From Lactifluus volemus (Eukaryota > Basidiomycota > Agaricomycetes > Russulales > Russulaceae), in assembly GCA_022376515.1 (NCBI GenBank), contig WTXI01000423.1, positions 1 to 27,366 on the forward strand: a stretch of 27,366 nucleotides of DNA, in the 5' to 3' direction. Both the position numbers and the translations under genes were made by a program. A model generated the notes under the pieces. It was not told the DNA's origin. It searched no databases and was given only the letters and a program-made list of their open reading frames with translations. Shown piece by piece: positions 20,696 through 27,366 of the stretch. Position 1 is the stretch's first letter, and each line of letters opens with the position of its first letter.

Positions 20696-22898
20696 ATGAG
20701 CTACGACCTTTTACCACATCCTTCCTCCCAACCCTCTCAGGGCCGTACATTTCGTCGTTGTAGAGGTTTCTTTCGTACCAATGGCATTTTCGGAATTGGC
20801 GTATTCTGCGGTGCCTTTGTCTTTGCCAGTCTCGTCTTATATGTGACCGTTATCTCCCCTCACCGCTCCTTTTTTCGCGGACCTCCAAGTATCCATCCCG
20901 AACTTGTCGATCCCGGGTCAAGACTCGTCTTTCCTTCGCCTTCTCTTGCTTTGACCACGTCTTCCATCCTCGACAACGCACCCCCCCATCACCCTCCACC
21001 ACGTCTTCCCCACCACCAGAAGCTGATGTCCTCACTCTCGAACAAATTCGGGAAATTGTAGGTCGTACTCGGGGTTTCTTTTCCCGAGACTACAGTCTCG
21101 GCTTGGGTTGGAACAACGTTAGTGTATTCCGTGTAGGCTTCGAGCTGATCTGAACTCGACTGTTCAATAGATGCGTTACATCATCGACGCCGCCCTTCTT
21201 CAAGCGGACCTGCTCAATCGCACTTTGGTTCTTCCCTCATTTGTCTATGCGCGCGCGTGCGAATACAACATGTGTGTACTTTTTATTTCGCTTCAACCTG
21301 CGGTTATACCTCAACTTCTCGTTGCCATGTGCAGCACGGTTTGTGCGGACTATGTACCCATGGTCAACAAGGGGGACGCTGTAGGCTGGGATGAGTGGCG
21401 CGAACTTCCCATCGAGCAGCAAATGGGCTTCCGCATCCCAATTTCGGTGATGATAGATATCGTCCATCTTCGCAAACGGCACGCTGTCATCACCACTTCA
21501 GATTATTTGCGCCTCCACGGCCAAGACCCTGAGATTGAATCGAGCAGCGGCTATTGGCCACGCGATTGGTACCATACCCACCCAAATGTTTTCGAGAAGG
21601 ACAAGTCAAAGTTGCCATCACTGTTCGTCATTGAGAATCACTGGTACGACCCCTCGGGCGTCAACCGCGTCGATTACATTCCCCCGGCGATGAAAAGGCG
21701 GGGGAAATGGATACGCTACCCCGATTCAGTAAGTGTCGACGCTGGTGGTTATTGGCCCGAAACGGAGCCAACAACAGATCTCTCGAATCGCCTGGCGGAA
21801 GCCATGTCCGACAAATATGTTATGGACTGGAACACCGTCAAATACGTCATGTCGTCGGCCGGGTTAGGAGGCGAGTTGAACCTTGATGATGATGAGGTTG
21901 TCGAAGGGATATTAAACGATAATGGGTGGGAGGTTCTACACACCTTCGCAAGCACGTGAGTATTATCACTTCTTCCTGCCCATAGTCCCGAGTTGAGTGT
22001 CTCCCCAAGTCTCGGAATGGAATATGCGAAGACCGTGGTCCAATCTATCAAGGAAGTCGTGCCCCGTTCATCAATACGAGGCTTCAAGGATGACTATTAT
22101 CGCGCGGACGCCGACGTCGTCGTGCTTTCCGGAGAGACCCATCTGACCCGCAAACCAGTGAGTAGACTGCCTTGCCTCGTTCCAAGTGGCCTCAACGTAT
22201 CCTTTATTGTCAAGGGGGCCATGCGATTCACAGGGCCGCGTGGGCGCGCTAACTATGCAAGCATGGTCGTGTTTGGGATCAAATCGCCACCTTGGGTGTT
22301 CGACCTCGGTGAGATCTTGGCTGCCCGCATGAGCGAAATGACGGAGGGCCGTCTGTGGATGGGGGCACATATGCGCCGCGGAGACTGTGAGTCCCTTGTT
22401 ACGTTTTGTTTCCCGAGCTATAATTCTGATCCCCATCCCAACACAGTCGTCCGATTGGGTTGGGCAATGGAACTCAGTCCAGAGGCACACGTCGAACGTG
22501 TGAAAGACCGCCTACGGGCAGGCCGTTCTGTGCTGGAGAATCTGGGCGAACTCACCACGTACGATCTCGATGGCGTCAAGCCAGATCTGGAGCAGTCCAC
22601 GTTGGACATTCCCCTCCCGGACGACCCTTTTTACGTTGCGACGGACGAGCGCGATCCGGCCTCACGACAGGTGATCGCGGACGGCGGTGCAATATTCATC
22701 AGCGACCTACTCACCATGGATGACCGCCGCAGATATGGCTGGCCGCTGATGATCACGGACGTGTTGGCGCTTGTCGAGCAGCGTCTGTTGGTGCACAGTG
22801 CGTTCTTTTATGGCCACGCCATGAGCTCGTTGGCGGGCGTGATATCCAATATGCGTGCGGCGCGGGGCGCGGATCCGCGGACGATGCTGATAGATTGA
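20696..22898 (+). CDS. GDP-fucose protein O-fucosyltransferase-like type II membrane protein
   Basis: Six exons, 20696-21117, 21171-21271, 21335-21955, 21986-22157, 22215-22386 and 22447-22898, about 646 residues. A short cytosolic tail with basic residues (RRCRGFFRT) precedes one membrane span at about residues 31-54, then a Pro/Ser stem and a lumenal catalytic domain. The domain opens with GWNNMRYIIDAALLQADLLN and contains IENHWYDPSGVNRVDYIP and the HMRRGDF motif that corresponds to the HxRRGD nucleotide-sugar loop of fucosyltransferases. The C-terminal part includes FYVATDERDPASRQVI, typical of this fold. A Golgi location is inferred from topology. One base is missing in the C run 20981-20987; with eight C the stem reads NAPPPSPSTTSSPPPEADVL and joins the domain. 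The substrate is not known; agaric genomes carry this family widely. Confidence 0.85.
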
Positions 22899-23441
22899 GA
22901 CCTACTTCCGTTATCTCAATTTCTTGGTTTTTTTTTTTTTTCGCCGTGAATATCGGACAGTGAACCTTTCCCCTTTTGCGGTAAGACTCTCTCGCGTTTC
23001 TACCAGAACAAGGGAAAGGAAAATACTGGGGACCACCTTAAGACCAATCTTTTTTACTACTATTTATCGCATTCTTCTCTATATGACAAGTTCGATTATC
23101 CGTTTGTGATTATACCCTATTCCCCGAGCGTACGTACATACATTCTTGGTTTTACACATAGAACAACATCACTAGCCGAAGATTTCGTTTCCAGCACCCT
23201 TATTACGCGGGGAAAAATGCAGGGGTAGTTTCGAAGGATCTTGTACACAATACATCCTTTAACTTCCACGAGCACACACAGATAGGAGTAGTCATCGTAC
23301 AGGCAGTTAGCGAGCGAGGCAGTGTCAGTGATATTAGCATTCGTACGAAGAAAGGACGTCCGACGACCAAGGAGCGCGCAACATTACGACATAAGATCAT
23401 GACAGACGTGTGACAAGATAAGGACATGATGATAGAGGCGT
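22899..23441. other. Intergenic between convergent genes
   Basis: 543 nt separating the 3' ends of the fucosyltransferase-like gene and the uncharacterised gene on the other strand. It contains a T run just after 22926 and otherwise AT-leaning, unstructured sequence suitable for the two 3' UTRs. No gene was found. Confidence 0.5.
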
Positions 23442-24974
23442 TCACTTGCGAGTCCACCACGACTCGGAGCCCTTGAAGACCCAGACTTCCTTGCGGCCGC
23501 TCAGCCCAAAGAACCCGCGTCGGGCCAGTGGTACGCTCGCATCGAGCTTGAACGCCATGTCATTAATATATTTGAGGATGTGCGCCAAGAACAGATGCTT
23601 ATCGGCGCCCATTCCTAAAACGGGGGCACCACCATCACGAGATCAGCGAAACATCACAAGTCACAGGTAGGTGGAGGCGGTTATCCCCAATAATAGCAAA
23701 AGGGCGCACCGTTGATACTAGATTTGAGTTTAATTGTAAAGATGCGATCCGGGGTCGAATTGTCGCTCAAGATCCGGTGTGGGAATGCCGCTCGGAGGCT
23801 CAGGCCGAGCGAGTTGGCGACCGCGGCTGGCGGGTCGACAAAGGTCACGCGATTGCCAGATCTGTTAAGCGACATGGCAAAAAAATGGGCGCTGCTGTCG
23901 GCAGGCGCACGGATAAAAACCAGTCTGGGGCCTTTAAACTGAGAAATAAAAAAGGAAAGGTCGGCAGAAGCGCACAGAAAGAGGTTCGAGTGACGTACAG
24001 TGCGTCCGGTATTGATGGAGGTCAAGTAGACGTATCCCTGTAACAGAAAAAAAGAGAGGGGGCGCTCAGCGGGAGATAGCCGTTATCTATGATGATCGAC
24101 GCAGACCTGAGAAGCGAGGACCCAAAAATCCGACATATCATTCTCTGGGCGCTAGGGGGAGGCTCTGCGTAAACTAAACGCGCAAAAGGTGTTGGAACCG
24201 CACACATACATGATCGACTCTTGTCCTTTAGAGCTCCACGGACTACCGGCAAACCTGACGCGCCAGTCGTGTCTGACGTGCACCTGGTGTGCAACGCCAG
24301 AGGGCCACATAGGAAAGATGTGCTCACGTAACTCTTCGACGGTGTTTGGGTAAGCGACGTTAAGGACCTCAAGCCCGTCGGGAGGAGTTATCGACAAGAA
24401 AATGTGGTCTTGATAGGATACGCGGTGAGATGGAAAAAAAGAAAGAAAGTTACAAAGACGTCGCGGTAAAGAGAAAAGTAGATGGGCACACCAGGGTCCA
24501 CACGAACGCCAGAGTTGGTGCGGGTGCGTGAGATGGTGCTTAAGCGAGGTCGGTTTTCGGCGGCGCCAGAATGAGTGCGTGTGCGGGAAATGGAGGCAGA
24601 TAGGGCGTTGGGATTTATGGACGTTGAAGGAGCACGCTCAATGTTTTTATTGCAGGCCGTAACGGCCTTGCCTGGCCATTCCTTGAAGCGCCAGAATTGG
24701 TGTGCCTCCTAGTACGCGGGTGTGGCGTCTGTGTTCGTGGAGGGCGACGAAGCGGGGGTTGAGACGGTGCAGCTTGTAGGGAGGTGGGGCAGCGTAGGGA
24801 GAGGGTTGGGGAAAGGGAACGGGAGCTGCATAAGGGGTAGATACATATGGTGGCTGTTGACCCGAGTATTGATGCTGAATCGGCTGGGCTGCTGCTGATA
24901 ATACTGACCAGAATAAACAAGCGGCTGCTGCGCTCCGTAGGAGGAGCCCCGTACTGACTTCCAGAGCGCTGCAT
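23442..24974 (-). CDS. Conserved basidiomycete protein of unknown function
   Basis: No function can be assigned. The last five exons are clear: 24408-24210, 24151-24107, 24037-23999, 23938-23710 and 23614-23442. They encode ITPPDGLEVLNVAYPNTVEE, HIFPMWPSGVAHQ, HDWRVRFAGSPWSSKGQ, MICRIFG-VLASQ, GYVYLTSINTGRT, FKGPRLVFIRAPADSSAHFF, NRSGNRVTFVDPP and LDASVPLARRGFFGL, ending WTRK. Upstream, 24708-24454 reads AHQFWRFKEWPGKAV and a duplicated SISRTRTHSG/TISRTRTNSG element, then FSLYRDV. The N-terminus from an ATG at 24974 is Gln/Pro/Tyr-rich (SGQYYQQQP, YSGQQPPYV). At least three one-base losses are needed (24121-24123, 24885-24887, 24936-24950), and two upstream junctions do not close cleanly, so the first exons are approximate. 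From memory, this order of blocks recurs in agaricomycete proteins of unknown function. Confidence 0.7.
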
Positions 24975-25355
24975 TTATAACTAGGATCGGAAAAGGTGGA
25001 AAATATCGAAAGTAAGAGGGTAAACCAGTGAGTGGAAGAAAGAGAGAAGAGGGCCTGATTTGAAGCCTCTGGTGAAAATGAAAAGAGAAGAGCGGCAACG
25101 TGGGCGGGGAGTCATTGCCCTTTTTAGTTATCTGTCAATTATTGAAGAGCGCTGAATCAAAGGAAAAGCAAAGGCAGTGAGGAGTGAACCGATAGCCTTC
25201 ACTTTTTGGTTTTTCATTCTCTATCGGGTCTCTCCTCGTCGTCGTCGTCATCGTCGTCATCATCGAACCGAATCGAATCGAGTTCTTACCTTCAAATCTA
25301 CACGTGACTTTCCTCCGCTCACTAAAACTCAAATAAATTGTTAAATTCCAACAAG
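24975..25355. promoter_or_regulatory. Divergent promoter region with a TCG/TCA simple repeat
   Basis: 381 nt between the start of the uncharacterised gene (24974, minus) and MPC1 (25356, plus). At 25235-25265 there is a tandem trinucleotide tract of tcg and tca units, followed by three gaatc units. No coding signal is seen; both promoters should lie here. Confidence 0.5.
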
Positions 25356-25976
25356 ATGGCTTCTACTTTCATCAACTGGCTTAGATCCCCTGCCGCACGC
25401 GATTACTTTTTCAGTACGTTTATCATACTATATATTCAAACTATTTCTTACATAGCTTCACAGGCACTCATTTTGGGGACCAGTTCGTTGTTCAACTTGC
25501 CCAACCAAAGTGCTCCGATTCGATTGACCCACTATCATTTAGGTCGCCAACTGGGGTCTCCCCCTCGCTGCCCTCTCGGACTTGAAAAAGATGAGGAACT
25601 CATCTCTGGCACTATGACTTCTGCCCTTGCCGCCTACTCGTATGTCTATGTCTTGGTCACATTCTCTTTTCTTCTCATCCTCATCTTTGTGAAAAGTATG
25701 GTCTTTATGCGCTTCGGTACGTCATTCTCTTCAGCCTTTCGACCAGGACATCTTTTGATGCCTTTGTTCAGCATGGAAGTCGAGCCACGGAACTACCTTC
25801 TTTTTGCCTGTCACGCCACTAACACAACCGCACAACTCACTCAAGGTTCCCGTTTCGTTAACTACTGGTACCGTGGTGGAAGAGAAGAGAAAGCCATCAA
25901 TGCCACTCCTACGACGGACGTAGCCGATGGCAAAGTCACGCAGGCTGTCAAGGCGGCGAGACAGTCAACCAAATAG
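25356..25976 (+). CDS. MPC1: Mitochondrial pyruvate carrier subunit 1
   Basis: Subunit of the inner-membrane heterodimer that imports pyruvate into mitochondria. Five exons: 25356-25413, 25464-25482, 25543-25639, 25697-25716 and 25772-25976; about 133 residues. The protein begins MASTFINWLRSPAARDYFFS, then the family hallmark HFWGPVANWGLPLAALSDL, KDEELISGTMTSALAAYS, the short MVFMRFAWKVEPRNY and LLFACHATNTTAQ. The hallmark appears only after restoring single bases in the T run 25471-25474, the A run 25585-25589 and the AA at 25777-25778. With them all exon phases agree. A Met-less frame extends upstream to 25338, but ATG 25356 matches homologues. It converges on DNA ligase I with about 110 nt between the stops. 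Confidence 0.93.
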   Translation: MASTFINWLRSPAARDYFFSTFIILYIQTISYIASQALILGTSSLFNLPNQSAPIRLTHYHLGRQLGSPPRCPLGLEKDEELISGTMTSALAAYSYVYVLVTFSFLLILIFVKSMVFMRFGTSFSSAFRPGHLLMPLFSMEVEPRNYLLFACHATNTTAQLTQGSRFVNYWYRGGREEKAINATPTTDVADGKVTQAVKAARQSTK

Positions 25977-26087
25977 TCATCTTGTCTTATATCCCAGTCA
26001 CTTAGACGTTTCGCATCTCGATAGATTTAGACCCAAAGTATGTTGAGATCAGGTACAATGACAAGATTGGCCTTGTCGGTGACACCA

Positions 26088-27366
26088 TCACCAAAACCAT
26101 CGTCTGCGTCACCATCTCCCTTGTGTTTTTCTTTCCTCCACCTTGGGCCAGAACTTGGCGCTCATACATCTCCGCAACCTACCCCCGTACAAATCGCATC
26201 ATTACTTGACTCCATGCGATCAACGTAATCGTCATCACTCACCTGCTCCGGCCCTGTCGCGTCGTCAGCGCCTTTGTCGTCTCGGACCCGAATGAATCGA
26301 GGGAACCGTAACGAAACTCCGCGCTCGTCGATCTGTATTTAGATAAGCCCACCGGAACCATCGGTGATGAAGCGAATCGACACGTACCAAACCCTGCGCT
26401 GCGGTATAGATCGGACTTAGGCTCAGATCCGCTGTGAGTACCTCCCAAACGACCTTGGGCTCGAACCAAACGTCCGGTTTTGCACCGCCCACCTTGACGT
26501 CGCCACGTGCCTTGTCCGTTTCTAGAGGTTGCAATACAGCATAGTGCGCAGCCAACGCTTCCTCGCTAAACCCTGTACCGATCTTGCAGATTGTCTGATA
26601 TTCTTCCGAGTCCGCGTCGTAGCACGCAAGCAAGAACGCGCCGTACACGTTGGTCCGCTTGCCTTTGCCGTAATATCCACCGACAACGACGAGATCGAGT
26701 GAGTCTCCGACACCAGCCAAGTAGTCCTTCTTCAACTGTTGCGGAGACAAGGTCAGTTTTGCCGTGGGAATGACCCAGTTGCGACGTGCTGACCTTGAGC
26801 CAGTTGACGCTACGTCTAGATGGCTCGTAAAAGCTTGCCTCACTCTCAAGCATTTTTACCATGAGTCCTTCACAGCCGTCTTTGACGCTCTCGTCCAAGA
26901 ACGCTTGTATATCCTCCGTCTTTTCGTTGTCTGAAAACTTGGCAAATTGAAACTCAAAGTCAACGGGTTCAAAGTGTTGTCGCAGGAGCTCTCTCCGCTC
27001 TGTCAAGTTTCTGCGCAATAGTGGCTGGGAACGGAGATTAAGGTCCCAAATAAGAACACCAGGTGATAGAAGCACTCACCTCTCCGTTAAGGTAGAGGAG
27101 ATCGAACGCGAAGAGGCAAACGCGTATCTGAATGTCTTCGACCTTCACATCCTTCCGCTTGCGCTTACTCAGTTCTTGGAATGGCATCAACTTGCCCGTC
27201 GCCCTATCTATTGCCACAGCTTCCGCGTCCAACACGAACGATTTGGTATTCTCTTTGATGCACTGTATCAATCTGAGAAGGACATTCTTCCATGCAAAAT
27301 GGGGATCTCACATGCGGTAGTTGTTCGACCAGATCCGGGTATTTCTTGCTCATATCCTCCGAGTTA
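26088..27366 (-). CDS. LIG1: DNA ligase I, C-terminal part (continues beyond window)
   Basis: ATP-dependent ligase that seals Okazaki fragments and repair nicks in the nucleus. Visible exons: 27366-27312, 27262-27080, 27024-26794, 26735-26388, 26332-26243 and 26178-26088. Nucleotidyltransferase motifs are present in order: III ([10 protein letters not shown]), IIIa ([13 protein letters not shown]), IV (CEGLMVKML) and V (VNWLKLKKDYL, split by an intron); the oligonucleotide-binding domain follows ([37 protein letters not shown]). The adenylated-lysine motif lies outside the window. The last exon needs two restored bases, in the T run 26126-26130 and the A run 26093-26096 (+ strand). The tail then ends ADDGFW, a typical fungal ligase I ending. 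Without them the frame runs on to a stop near 26002-26004. Confidence 0.93.

Overview
The window looks like nuclear DNA of a filamentous basidiomycete, most likely an agaricomycete. Genes are dense and packed with GT-AG introns of about 45-115 nt. The proteins are eukaryotic (DCP2, INCENP, REC8, IDI, MPC1, DNA ligase I), and an uncharacterised gene at 23.4-25.0 kb looks like a family I associate with agarics. No bacterial operons, CRISPR arrays, tRNA or rRNA genes were seen.

Layout. 1-753 (-): 5' part of an Ime2/Crk1-type protein kinase, cut by the window edge. 1666-3008 (-): ribose-phosphate pyrophosphokinase. 3009-4206: intergenic. 4207-8776: a repeat island. It holds two same-orientation copies of a roughly 450-nt repeat on either side of a 2.2-kb block almost free of CpG, which carries the relic of a DUF2235 hydrolase gene. 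The second repeat copy is split by an inserted mRNA-like unit with an intact 381-codon reading frame, a poly(A) tail and a 15-bp target duplication. 8777-10166: intergenic. 10167-12665 (-): DCP2. 12863-16095 (-): INCENP, facing REC8 (16372-19400, +) across a 276-nt shared promoter. Then IDI (19656-20591, +) and an O-fucosyltransferase-like type II membrane protein (20696-22898, +). 23442-24974 (-): a protein of unknown function, divergent from MPC1 (25356-25976, +). 26088-27366 (-): the 3' part of DNA ligase I, convergent with MPC1.

Functions. The single-copy genes are housekeeping or cell-division genes: mRNA decapping, PRPP and isoprenoid synthesis, mitochondrial pyruvate import, Okazaki-fragment ligation, chromosome passenger complex and meiotic cohesin. 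INCENP and REC8 share a promoter and both act in chromosome segregation; apart from that I see no pathway cluster.

Two points matter to any user of this annotation. (1) Eight of the ten conserved host genes can be read through only if one base is restored at about fifteen places, nearly always in a homopolymer and always as a loss. This looks like uncorrected sequencing deletions, not gene death. (2) The repeat island records real history: CpG erosion of a hydrolase gene and a nested retroposition. I found no convincing evidence of a new defence or biosynthetic system. The least understood items are the retroposed 381-residue protein and the uncharacterised family at 23.4-25.0 kb.
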